The notes beneath the pieces are model-generated. The model was not told the DNA's origin. It ran no database searches and was given only the letters and a program-made list of their open reading frames with translations. From the NCBI GenBank assembly GCA_023393155.1, contig JAEWML010000223.1:1-15452 (forward strand): a stretch of DNA of 15,452 nt, given 5' to 3'. Position numbers and translations under genes: made by a program. This document shows positions 1 to 7,093 of this stretch, piece after piece (the stretch's first letter is position 1; the number at the start of each line of letters is the position of its first letter). Source of the stretch: Bacillota bacterium (GTDB lineage Bacteria > Bacillota > Clostridia > Oscillospirales > Oscillospiraceae).

Positions 1-18
1 TTCCGGTAGCGCGCCGTT

Positions 19-981
19 TTATAGGCCGTTGATCTCCCGCACGAAGTGGCACTTGACAAAGTGGTCCTTGGAAATTTCCGTCAGCTCCGGCTCGGAGTGA
101 AAGCACTCGGGCTTTGCATAAATGCACCGGGGCGCGAACCGGCAGGATTTTGTCACATTGATGGGAGAGGTAATTTCACCCTTGAGAATAATCTGATTGT
201 CGGGCGCGTTGAACTTGGGCAGGGGGATTGCGGAGATCAGCGCCTTGGTATAGGGGTGGTACTGATGGGCGAAAATCTCGGAGGACTTCGCCTTTTCCAC
301 CATCTGCCCCAGATACATCACGGTGATGTCGTCGGAAATATGCTTCACCACGGACAGGTTGTGGGTGATGAAGAGATAGGTCAGGTTCCGCTCCTTCTGC
401 AAATCCATCATCAGGTTCAAAATCTGGGCCTGAATAGACACGTCCAGCGCGGACACCGGCTCGTCGCAGACGATGAGCTTTGGATCCAGAATCAGCGCCC
501 GGGCGGTGCCCACCCGCTGGCGGCGGCCGCCGTCCAGCTCGTGGGGATAGAGGTGAAAGGTGCGCTCGGCAAGGCCCACCACGTCCATGGTTTCCCGGAC
601 CCTTTTTTGCAGCGCTTCCTTGCTTTCGCACTTCTTGTAAATTTTCAAAGGCTCGCCGATGATGTCTCCCACGGTCATTCTGGGGTTCAGGGAGGCATAG
701 GGGTCCTGAAAAATAATCTGCATGTCCTCCCGCAGCTTTTTCAGCTTGGCCTCCGTCACGTCGGAGATGTCCTCGCCGTTGAACATAATTTTTCCGGCGG
801 TCTTTTCGTGGAGGTGCAGAATGACCCGGCCCAGCGTGGATTTTCCGCAGCCGGACTCGCCCACGATGCCCAGCGTCTGCCCCTCCTGCACGCCGAAGGT
901 CACGCCGTCCACCGCGTGGAGCACGCCCTTGCGGGTGTTAAAGTGCTTTTTCAGGTTTTCAACTCTTAAAATTTCCGCCAT
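19..981 (-). CDS. Oligopeptide/dipeptide ABC transporter ATP-binding protein (OppF/DppF type)
   Basis: This is one of the two ATPase subunits that power the Dpp/Opp-type importer encoded just upstream; it acts on the cytoplasmic face of the membrane. The 320-residue protein has Walker A GESGCGKST (about 41-49), Q-loop FQDP (about 91), Walker B LIVCDEP (about 169-175), the H-loop histidine in FITHN (about 207) and a C-terminal oligo_HPY-type tail with four cysteines (about 290, 296, 303, 321). The signature motif reads LDGGR (about 149-153) instead of the usual LSGGQ. I chose the start at 981 (MAEILRVENL) over an in-frame codon 13 residues upstream because GGAGGT sits 5 bases before it and the next gene's stop is 2 bases away. 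It is the last gene of the transport operon. The family is secure; the substrate is not known. Confidence 0.95.
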   Translation of the reverse strand: MAEILRVENLKKHFNTRKGVLHAVDGVTFGVQEGQTLGIVGESGCGKSTLGRVILHLHEKTAGKIMFNGEDISDVTEAKLKKLREDMQIIFQDPYASLNPRMTVGDIIGEPLKIYKKCESKEALQKRVRETMDVVGLAERTFHLYPHELDGGRRQRVGTARALILDPKLIVCDEPVSALDVSIQAQILNLMMDLQKERNLTYLFITHNLSVVKHISDDITVMYLGQMVEKAKSSEIFAHQYHPYTKALISAIPLPKFNAPDNQIILKGEITSPINVTKSCRFAPRCIYAKPECFHSEPELTEISKDHFVKCHFVREINGL

Positions 982-982
982 A

Positions 983-1957
983 TCATACCTCCGCGCTGCC
1001 GAACCGGTTGCAGCGGACACTGTGGGTTTCCGAAAGCTTCACAAACGGAATTGGCTCGTTCCGGCACGCGTCCGTGGCCTCCGGGCATCTGGGGTTAAAT
1101 TTGCAGCCCTTGGGCAGGTTGGCCGGGTCGGGCACCACGCCCGGAATCACCTTCAGGCTGGCGGCTTCCTTCTCGATGTCGGGAAGAGATTCGAACAGGC
1201 CCACTGTATAGGAATGACGCTTGTCGGTGTAAATGTCCTCCAGCGTACCGTACTCGATGATTTCACCGGCATACACCACCGCCACCTTGTCGCAGACCTT
1301 GGCCACCACGCCCAAATCGTGGGTGATGAGAATCAGGGAGGTGTTATACTCCGCCTGAAGCTTACGCATCAGCTCCAGCACCTGCGCCTGAATGGTCACG
1401 TCCAGCGCGGTGGTGGGCTCGTCCGCAATCAGCAGCTCCGGGCTGCACGCAAGCGCGATGGCGATGACCACCCGCTGCTTCATGCCGCCGGAAAACTGGT
1501 GGGGATAATCGTCGCACCGGGCAGCGGGAATACCCACCTGCTCCAGCATCTCCATGGCCCGCTTTCTGGCCTCGGCCTTGGAGATTTTGTTGTGCAGCAG
1601 CACCACCTCCGCGATCTGCTCTCCCACGGTCATCACCGGGTTCAAGGAGGTCATGGGGTCCTGAAAAATCATGGAGATTTTTCCGCCCCGGATGGCCCGC
1701 ATCTGCTTTTCCGGCAGCTTGAGCAAATCCTGCCCGTCAAAGAGGATGGAGCCGCCCACGATTTCTCCCGGCGGGTCGGGCACCAGCCCCATAATGCCCA
1801 GCGCCGTGGTGGTTTTGCCCGCGCCGGTTTCGCCCACAAGGCCGATGCTCTCGCCCTTTTCCAGTGTAAAGCTCACGTCGTTGACCGCGTAAACCGTCTC
1901 TTCGTCGGTTACGTAGCGAATTTCCAGATTTTGAACGTCCAGTATCTTTTCAGCCAT
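983..1957 (-). CDS. Oligopeptide/dipeptide ABC transporter ATP-binding protein (OppD/DppD type)
   Basis: This is the partner ATPase of the same importer, expected to pair with the OppF/DppF-type subunit as a heterodimer. The 324 residues contain Walker [10 protein letters not shown] (about 42-50), Q-loop FQDP (about 98), a canonical signature FSGGM (about 155-159), Walker B LLIADEP (about 175-181) and H-loop ITHD (about 213). The C-terminal tail has cysteines at about 285, 291, 298 and 316, the spacing seen in peptide-transporter ATPases of which some have been reported to bind an iron-sulfur cluster. The start at 1957 is preceded by GAGGAGG, which begins directly at the stop of the permease gene 13 bases upstream. 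The stop lies one base before the start of the next ATPase gene, so translation is probably coupled. Substrate cannot be read from the ATPase. Confidence 0.95.
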   Translation of the reverse strand: MAEKILDVQNLEIRYVTDEETVYAVNDVSFTLEKGESIGLVGETGAGKTTTALGIMGLVPDPPGEIVGGSILFDGQDLLKLPEKQMRAIRGGKISMIFQDPMTSLNPVMTVGEQIAEVVLLHNKISKAEARKRAMEMLEQVGIPAARCDDYPHQFSGGMKQRVVIAIALACSPELLIADEPTTALDVTIQAQVLELMRKLQAEYNTSLILITHDLGVVAKVCDKVAVVYAGEIIEYGTLEDIYTDKRHSYTVGLFESLPDIEKEAASLKVIPGVVPDPANLPKGCKFNPRCPEATDACRNEPIPFVKLSETHSVRCNRFGSAEV

Positions 1958-1970
1958 TGTCCGCCCCTCC

Positions 1971-2830
1971 TCACTTTTTCAGTCTGGGATCCAAACAATC
2001 CCGCAGGCCGTCGCCCACCACGTTCAGCGCGTACACCACAGCCATGATGGCAAGGCCGGGAATGACGGTGAGATACGGCAGGGTGCGGATGTATTTGCGT
2101 CCGGCGGACAGCATGGCGCCCCACTCCGGCTTGGGCGCCTGAATGCCGAAGCCCAAAAAGCTCAGGGCGGAGGCGGAGATAATCGCGCCCGCCATATTCA
2201 GCGTGGCCTGCACGATGAGGGGCGAAATGGAGTTGGGCAGAATGTGGTGCAGAATGATGCGAAAGTTGCTGGCGCCGATGGCGCGGGCGGCCTCCACAAA
2301 TTCCTGCTCCCGGGTGGACAGCACCGAGGCACGCACCACCCGGGCAAATTTCGGCGTTGAGGAAAGGCCCACCGCCAGCATCAGGTTAAAAAGGCTTCCG
2401 CCCAGAGCGGACACGATGCACATGGCCAGCAGCATCTGGGGAATGGCCATAAACAGGTCCATGGCCCGCATGATGATGTTGTCAAGCTTGGGATAATAGG
2501 CGGCGATGACGCCTAAAAGCCCCCCGTCAGCACGGAGATTCCAACGGCCAGAAAGCCGATGGACAGGGAATACCGGCTGCCGTACACAATGCGGCTGAAC
2601 ACGTCGCGGCCCAAATTGTCCGTGCCGAAAATGTATGCGGCGCAGGGGGCGATCTGGGCGCGGGCAGCGTCCTGCTCGTCATAGCCGTAGGGGGCGATCT
2701 GGTCTGCAAAAATGGCCACCAGAACGAACAGGACCAGCACCGCCAGACCTACAACTGCCTGCCGGTTCTTTTTGAACCGCCGCCAGATTTCAGAGAGCAT
2801 GGTGTGCTTCTTTTCCTTGCTTTTAGCCAT
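1971..2830 (-). pseudogene. Peptide-type ABC transporter permease (DppC/OppC type), interrupted by a one-base frameshift
   Basis: This is the second membrane subunit of the importer, split into two reading frames. The 5' part (2830 to about 2513) encodes a cytoplasmic start MAKSKEKKHT, a first membrane helix (GLAVLVLFVLVAIFA) and the conserved FGTDNLGRDVFSRIVYGSR motif, then hits TAG after VLTGGF. The 3' part continues in the other frame with LLGVIAAYYPKLDNIIMRAMDL, the EAA loop (EFVEAARAIGAS) and the terminal helices. The switch falls in a run of six C (plus strand 2520-2525); one more base would give ACG GGG GGG CTT TTA and a normal 286-residue permease. The start at 2830 has AAAGGAG 9 bases upstream and overlaps the previous stop by 8 bases. 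Both halves look otherwise intact, so this may be a homopolymer sequencing error, a recent mutation or, less likely, -1 frameshifting on G GGG GGC. Confidence 0.85.
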
Positions 2831-3803
2831 TTTGACCAGCTCCTTTCCGCTTGAAAAGTTTGATTCCGGACTCGCTCTCATACATGGTTTTCATACGGGG
2901 GTCGATAAAAGTATAGATAATGTCCACAATCAGGTTCAAAATCGCGGACACAAAAGCGATCAGCAGCACGCAGCCCTGCACCGCGTTATAATCTCTTGCC
3001 AGCATGGAATCCACCAGATATTTGCCCACGCCCGCGATGGAGAAAATGGCCTCCGTCACGATGGAACCCGCCAGAAGCGTGCCCATTTGCAGGCCGATGA
3101 CCGTGACAATGGGAATCATGGCGTTTTTCAGGGCGTGGCGCAGCACCACCACCCAGTAGGTCTGGCCCTTGGCCTTGGCGGTGCGGATGTAGTCCTGACG
3201 CATCACCTCCAGCATAGAGCTGCGGGTGGTGCGCATGATGGTGGCGGAGGAGTTCACGCCCAGAGCGATGACCGGCAGCACCATCTGCTTCCAGTTATCG
3301 CCGTACCCCGAAGGGGGAAGCCAATTCAGAGTGACGGAAAAAATCAGTATCAGCATCAGGCCCTGCCAGAACATCGGCATGGAAATGCCGAACAGCGCGC
3401 AGCCGGTGGACAACGAGTCCCAGATGGTGTTCTGCTTCAGCGCCGATATGATTCCGAAGAAGATTCCCAGTACAATACCCAGAACGATGCTCCAGGCGGA
3501 GATGTCGAAGGTGACTTTAAAGCGGACGATCAGCTCGTTGATTACCGGGGTCTTGGAGCGGAAGGACAGGCCCAGATCACCTTGAATCAGCCCCAGCAAT
3601 GTGTTGCCCAGGCGCTCCCAGTAGCCGCCGTTGATGCCCATTTCAATGCGATAGGCCTCCACTGCCTCCGGCGTGGCGTTGTCGCCCAGGGCGAGGTACG
3701 CCGGGTCGCCGGGAGAAAAGTAGAGAATTGTGAACACGATGACGGTCACGCCGATTAAAACCGGTATGATCCACAACAGGCGCTTCAGAATGTATTTCAG
3801 CAT
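2823..3803 (-). CDS. Peptide-type ABC transporter permease (DppB/OppB type)
   Basis: This is the first membrane subunit of the importer. The 326-residue protein begins MLKYILKRLLWIIPVLIGV, the typical first helix of DppB/OppB, has the FSPGDPA segment after helix 1, about six hydrophobic segments in all, and the EAA-type coupling loop DYIRTAKAKGQTYWVVVLRHALKN cut into its key part RTAKAKG near residue 210. It ends with the family's IIYTFIDPRM segment. I start at 3803 rather than at an ATG 15 bases upstream because GAGGG lies 8 bases before the 3803 ATG and nothing similar precedes the other. It follows the binding-protein gene after a gap with a terminator-like hairpin and overlaps the DppC start by 8 bases. 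Family assignment is firm. Confidence 0.94.
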   Translation of the reverse strand: MLKYILKRLLWIIPVLIGVTVIVFTILYFSPGDPAYLALGDNATPEAVEAYRIEMGINGGYWERLGNTLLGLIQGDLGLSFRSKTPVINELIVRFKVTFDISAWSIVLGIVLGIFFGIISALKQNTIWDSLSTGCALFGISMPMFWQGLMLILIFSVTLNWLPPSGYGDNWKQMVLPVIALGVNSSATIMRTTRSSMLEVMRQDYIRTAKAKGQTYWVVVLRHALKNAMIPIVTVIGLQMGTLLAGSIVTEAIFSIAGVGKYLVDSMLARDYNAVQGCVLLIAFVSAILNLIVDIIYTFIDPRMKTMYESESGIKLFKRKGAGQNG

Positions 3804-3882
3804 TTCGTTTTCCCTCATTCAACGTCGCGGCCAACTGTGTCAATTGCCCGCTGTTTGTGCCGCAGTGCGGAATAAAAAGAAC

Positions 3883-3914
3883 GGGGCGAATAATATGAAG
3901 GAATTATTCGCCCC
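3883..3914 (-). terminator. Terminator-like hairpin between the binding-protein gene and the DppB-type permease gene
   Basis: A perfect 12-bp stem (GGGGCGAATAAT paired with ATTATTCGCCCC) closes an 8-base loop. On the minus strand it is followed by GTTCTTTTTATT, and on the plus strand by GCCTTTTTCC, so it can act in the direction of the operon. Placed 58 bases after the binding-protein stop, it probably causes partial termination or protects the upstream mRNA end, giving more binding protein than membrane subunits. That role is inferred from position and is common in such operons. Confidence 0.8.
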
Positions 3915-3972
3915 GCCTTTTTCCCTGTTTTCCCGTTTCTCTGTTTCTAAATTGCCCTTTCAGCAGATATGC

Positions 3973-5550
3973 TTACGCGAAGTAGCAGTACTTCAGCAGA
4001 GGAGACTGGTAGGCGCCGTTGCGCAGGCCCTGAAGGCTGGTGGAATAGCAGTAGATATCCTCCTGCTGATAGATGGGGACAATGATGCACTCGTCCAGCG
4101 CCTTTTGCTGAATGGCGGCGTTCAGCTCGCTGCGCTTGGCGGGGTCAATCTCCTTGGCGGCGGCCACGATCATGGCGTCCATGTCGGGATTGCTGTACCC
4201 AAAGATGTTGTTGACGAAGTCGGTATAGAAGAAGCGGTTGGCAAAGTCGATATCGCCGTTGGTGGCGGCAATGCCCCAGGTGTAGATATCAAAGTTGTGC
4301 TCCACCTTCAGCGCCTGAGAGTTGGTGGCCGCGTCCAGAGCGACGATTTCCACATTGATGCCGATCTGCTTCAGCGCGTTTGCAAAGAACTCGCCGTAGG
4401 CCTGACGCAGGGCCATGTGGCCCACGTGATAGCGGCAGGAGAAGCCGTTGGGATAGCCGGCCTCGGCCAGCAGCTCCTTGGCCTTTTCAAGATTGTACTT
4501 ATAGACGGGATAGTCCACATGATAGGGTGAGTCGGTCTTTGCAATGGAGTCGGTGATGTTGTCGGGCAGCAGACCCTTGGCGGGCTGGCCCACGCCGTCC
4601 ATGCAGACCTTCCATGCGCCCTCGATATCCAGCGCGTAGGCAATGGCCTGACGGACGCGGACATCTTTGAAGGGCTCGTTGCGCTGGTTGAAGCTCAGAT
4701 AACAGTTATCCATGGTGTACTCGCGGAACACCTCCACGTTGGGGTTGGCGCCGGCGGCCTCAATATCCACGCCGGACAGGTTGTAGCACAGGTCCGCGCC
4801 GCCGGTTTCCACCTCGATGTAACGGTTTCCGTCCTCGGAGATCACCTTGAACTCAAGGTTCTTGATGGCGGGCTGACCTTCCACATAATAGTCGCCGAAG
4901 GCGGCCATCTTGATGCTGCTGCCGATAGACCAGTCGCCCCAGGTATAGGGGCCGGTGCCGATGTCCATGGTGGCCCAATCGCCGTTGTTCTCCTCATAGC
5001 CCTTTTTGCTGAACATGACGCAGGTGGGATAGGAGAGGTTGGCAATCACGGGCATGTACACCTCGTCCATCACGATGACAAAGGTACGGTCGTCCACCAC
5101 ATGGCTCTTCTCCAAATCCATGTGGTCGGTGACGGATTTGTTGGCGCTCTCCCGCAGGCAGTTGAGGGAGAACAGGCAGTCCTCCGCGGTCAGCGTCTCG
5201 CCGTTGTGGGTTTTGATGCCCTCGCGCAGGGTGATGGTCAGCTCGGTGGCGTCCTCGTTGAATTTCCACTTCTCGGCAAGCAGGGACTTATATTCCTGCT
5301 CCGGCACGGTGCGCTCGATCAGCGTCTCGTAGACCTGCGCCTTGACCTTCACGGTGTCGTTGGTGGTAGAGCCGTTGATGGGGTCCTTGTCCGCCATATC
5401 GGCCTGAACCGCGACCACCAGCGTATCCTTCACAGGGGAGGTCCCGGCGCTGCCGCCGCCGGACTGGGAGGGGGTGTTTCCGCCGCCGCAGGCCGTTGCC
5501 AGCATACAGACGCACAGCAGCATTGCGAAGACTCTTGCTAACTTTTTCAT
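3973..5550 (-). CDS. Extracellular solute-binding lipoprotein, SBP_bac_5 family (DppA/OppA type)
   Basis: This is the receptor of the ABC importer, anchored to the outer face of the membrane by lipid. The 525-residue precursor has a basic start (MKKLARVF), a hydrophobic core and lipobox LATAC with the lipidated cysteine at residue 21, followed by a Gly/Ser-rich linker. The mature part has the features of family 5 binding proteins: YETLIER near the start, LREGIKTHNGETLTAEDC, FKDVRVRQAIAYALDIE and the AGYPNGF segment. The start at 5550 has AAGGAG 9 to 10 bases upstream. It lies 126 bases after the opine dehydrogenase gene and before the permeases. Family 5 proteins bind peptides, nickel complexes, opines and sugars; the dehydrogenase neighbour makes an opine-like ligand plausible, but the pocket cannot be judged from sequence alone. 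Confidence 0.94.
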   Translation of the reverse strand: MKKLARVFAMLLCVCMLATACGGGNTPSQSGGGSAGTSPVKDTLVVAVQADMADKDPINGSTTNDTVKVKAQVYETLIERTVPEQEYKSLLAEKWKFNEDATELTITLREGIKTHNGETLTAEDCLFSLNCLRESANKSVTDHMDLEKSHVVDDRTFVIVMDEVYMPVIANLSYPTCVMFSKKGYEENNGDWATMDIGTGPYTWGDWSIGSSIKMAAFGDYYVEGQPAIKNLEFKVISEDGNRYIEVETGGADLCYNLSGVDIEAAGANPNVEVFREYTMDNCYLSFNQRNEPFKDVRVRQAIAYALDIEGAWKVCMDGVGQPAKGLLPDNITDSIAKTDSPYHVDYPVYKYNLEKAKELLAEAGYPNGFSCRYHVGHMALRQAYGEFFANALKQIGINVEIVALDAATNSQALKVEHNFDIYTWGIAATNGDIDFANRFFYTDFVNNIFGYSNPDMDAMIVAAAKEIDPAKRSELNAAIQQKALDECIIVPIYQQEDIYCYSTSLQGLRNGAYQSPLLKYCYFA

Positions 5551-5581
5551 ACATCTTCTCTCCTTTTTGTTTTTACAATGA

Positions 5582-5596
5582 AACCGAAAATCGGTT
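5582..5596. repeat. Small dyad in the dehydrogenase-binding protein gap
   Basis: AACCGA and TCGGTT form a perfect 6-bp inverted repeat with a 3-base spacer, 32 bases upstream of the binding-protein start. It may be a small RNA hairpin or an operator. There is no T-run on the minus strand after it, so it does not look like a terminator. Nothing else stands out in the 126-base gap. Confidence 0.35.
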
Positions 5597-5676
5597 ATTG
5601 CCGGAGTTGGTTTCCGTGCCGGGCGCCCCTGGCTTTTGGCGCGGCCGACATGCTCAAACTGTCTTCCCTCTGCGCC

Positions 5677-6753
5677 TCAGCGCACCATTTCGTGAATTTG
5701 CTCCAGCGTCTTGCCGGTAAAGCCCAGCTTTTCCGCCGTGCGGCCCTCCGACCAGAAGTCCCTGCCGCACACGGCGCCCGCAAGGCTGATAAACGCGTCC
5801 ATCATCGGCGTGGGAATGCCCAGCTCGTGGCCCACGGAGGCCAGCGGAACAAGGCCGGACATGGTGTCCTCCACAATGAATCGGTGGCTTGTGTTGGTGG
5901 GATTGCGCAGCGCGCGGTAGGATTCAATGCTCTGAATCAGCTCGTACAGGCTGTCTCTGGACTCCAGCTTGTAGGTTTTAGTCAGCATCCCGCCGAGGTC
6001 CAGCGCGTCCACCCCAAGGGCACCGCACACCGCCACCCGCTCCTTATCGCATGCCGAGATGATATCGGCAATGTGGGGGGTGATGCCCTCCATGTAGTAG
6101 TCATAGCTCTCGCCCAAATCCATCTTGTTGACGTTCATGAGGCTTGGAATGGGGTGCAGCATGGCTCCCGCCGCCCGAAAACCGGTCTCCAGAACGTTGG
6201 CGGCAGGCTTCAGGCAGGGGAAAACAGGCCCCAGCACCTCCATCAGCCGGTCCACGTCCCCGGCGGGCAGGGTGGCCACCGACACACTGACCTTCAGCCC
6301 GGTATGAAGAATATTGCCAAGCTCATAGCTGCGGCAGCCGTACATCAAATCACCCGCCTCGGCAATGATCAAATCCTTGCCGCAGCCGTTTTCGCCCCGC
6401 AGAATGTTTGCAAGCTCCAGCGCGCCGCCGCAGTGGCCGGGGTTGAGCATCACAATCTGTCCGTCTCTGAGATAGGGCTTGCACGCGTTGGCAATGCTTC
6501 TGTGGGCGTCGGTGGTGGAGACGATCATCACCACGTCCGCGCCCTCCATCACCTCTTCCATGCTGTCGGTAATCACCTCGGGCGCGGCCTCGCACTGGAT
6601 AACACCCGACACCTTAATGGTTTTCAGCTCCCACAGGCGGTGGATTTTCTCCTTGTCAATGTCATACAGACGAACGCCGTATCCCTTGTCCGTGAGGATG
6701 GCAGCCATACTCTGTCCACCCGCGCCCGCGCCGATAATTGCAAACTTCAACAT
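5677..6753 (-). CDS. NAD(P)-dependent opine dehydrogenase (octopine/nopaline dehydrogenase family)
   Basis: Enzymes of this family reductively join an amino acid and a 2-oxo acid into an N-(1-carboxyalkyl) amino acid (opine), or oxidise it back, in the cytoplasm. The 358 residues open with a Rossmann dinucleotide site, FAIIGAGAGGQSMA (about 4-17), with the acidic residue D31 at the end of the second strand. The C-terminal helical domain carries the family's AMLHP motif with the likely catalytic histidine at about 200, and the EDTMSGLVPLASVG segment (about 295-308). The start at 6753 (MLKFAII) has GGGGGAG 5 bases upstream; an in-frame codon 8 residues earlier lacks one. It is first in the minus-strand operon and divergent from a LysR-type gene. 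No nicotianamine-synthase-like or racemase gene is present, so a staphylopine-type metallophore pathway is not supported here. The direction of the reaction is unknown. Confidence 0.9.
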   Translation of the reverse strand: MLKFAIIGAGAGGQSMAAILTDKGYGVRLYDIDKEKIHRLWELKTIKVSGVIQCEAAPEVITDSMEEVMEGADVVMIVSTTDAHRSIANACKPYLRDGQIVMLNPGHCGGALELANILRGENGCGKDLIIAEAGDLMYGCRSYELGNILHTGLKVSVSVATLPAGDVDRLMEVLGPVFPCLKPAANVLETGFRAAGAMLHPIPSLMNVNKMDLGESYDYYMEGITPHIADIISACDKERVAVCGALGVDALDLGGMLTKTYKLESRDSLYELIQSIESYRALRNPTNTSHRFIVEDTMSGLVPLASVGHELGIPTPMMDAFISLAGAVCGRDFWSEGRTAEKLGFTGKTLEQIHEMVR

Positions 6754-6798
6754 TGTACTCCCCCTGATCTTTATCATTCTTTACTGATTTAATTGCAT

Positions 6799-6804
6799 AT
6801 TATA
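6799..6804 (-). promoter_or_regulatory. Candidate -10 element of the opine dehydrogenase/transporter operon
   Basis: The minus strand reads GCTATAATA, a perfect TATAAT hexamer, about 46 bases upstream of the dehydrogenase start. No good -35 lies 16-18 bases further upstream (AAGCCG at 17). A strong -10 without a -35 is what one expects of a promoter that needs an activator, here presumably the divergent LysR-type protein. Confidence 0.6.
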
Positions 6805-6808
6805 GCAC

Positions 6809-6825
6809 GCCGTGGGCAAAACGGC
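6809..6825. promoter_or_regulatory. Dyad GCCGT-N7-ACGGC in the -35 region of the dehydrogenase promoter
   Basis: A perfect 5-bp inverted repeat with 7-base spacing occupies the place of the -35 box, 4 bases from the -10 element. It could be an operator half of the LysR-type regulator or of another regulator. Assignment rests on position only. Confidence 0.4.
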
Positions 6826-6836
6826 TTATGCGACAA

Positions 6837-6854
6837 ATATACCAGTAATTATAT
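6837..6854. promoter_or_regulatory. AT-rich dyad ATATA-N8-TATAT, possible LysR recognition site
   Basis: This interrupted palindrome is centred about 55 bases upstream of the predicted dehydrogenase transcription start, close to where LysR-type regulators usually have their primary recognition site. It does not contain a strict symmetric T-N11-A core, so I hold this loosely. Confidence 0.35.
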
Positions 6855-6903
6855 GAATTCCACATAGTTGGCGGCTCTTTTACGGTGCCCGCCTTGCTTG
6901 TCC

Positions 6904-6932
6904 TTGCATTTTTGGGTGTTTGGGGATATAAT
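6904..6932 (+). promoter_or_regulatory. Sigma-A-type promoter of the LysR-type regulator
   Basis: TTGCAT (6904-6909) and TATAAT (6927-6932) are separated by exactly 17 bases. The predicted start near 6939 leaves a leader of about 155 bases before the regulator's ATG. The 340-base gap 6754-7093 thus holds one promoter for each direction and two dyads; I see no credible small gene in it. Confidence 0.7.
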
Positions 6933-7093
6933 AAATAATTAAAAGTCTGCGGTTTCCGGCATGGAATCACACAGAGAATGCATTTTTCCTTCGCCCCCGA
7001 TGCATTCTTCACCGGATTACGGTCGGCTGCACGGAAGCAAACGAGGCGGCTTCTCGGCTTCCCGGTGCGCAGCGGAAAGGGACAGGCCCGGTT

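Noticed and set aside
722..2047. A 441-codon open frame on the plus strand opposite the two ATPase genes
   Set aside because: It runs antisense to two clear ABC ATPases, crosses their boundary, is rich in His, Gln and Arg and has no ribosome binding site. High GC at third codon positions of the real genes explains it.
2513..2528. Programmed -1 frameshifting as the main explanation for the split permease
   Set aside because: The heptamer G GGG GGC fits formally, but there is no known case in DppC-type genes, and a lost base in a homopolymer is far simpler.
2712..3758. A 348-codon plus-strand open frame opposite the permease genes
   Set aside because: Antisense to DppB with a His/Gln-rich, repeat-like composition and no family resemblance.
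3815..3843. A second promoter (TTGACA, minus strand 3843-3838) ahead of the DppB-type gene
   Set aside because: The -35 hexamer is perfect, but the -10 position 17 bases on reads GAATGA and would lie on the start codon region, leaving no leader.
5677..6753. Assignment of the dehydrogenase to a staphylopine-like metallophore pathway
   Set aside because: Opine dehydrogenase plus an Opp-type importer resembles that arrangement, but the nicotianamine-synthase-like and racemase genes are missing in the window.
5578..6792. A 404-codon open frame on the plus strand opposite the opine dehydrogenase
   Set aside because: It mirrors the dehydrogenase gene, has no recognisable domain and ends inside the divergent promoter region. 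It is a compositional shadow.
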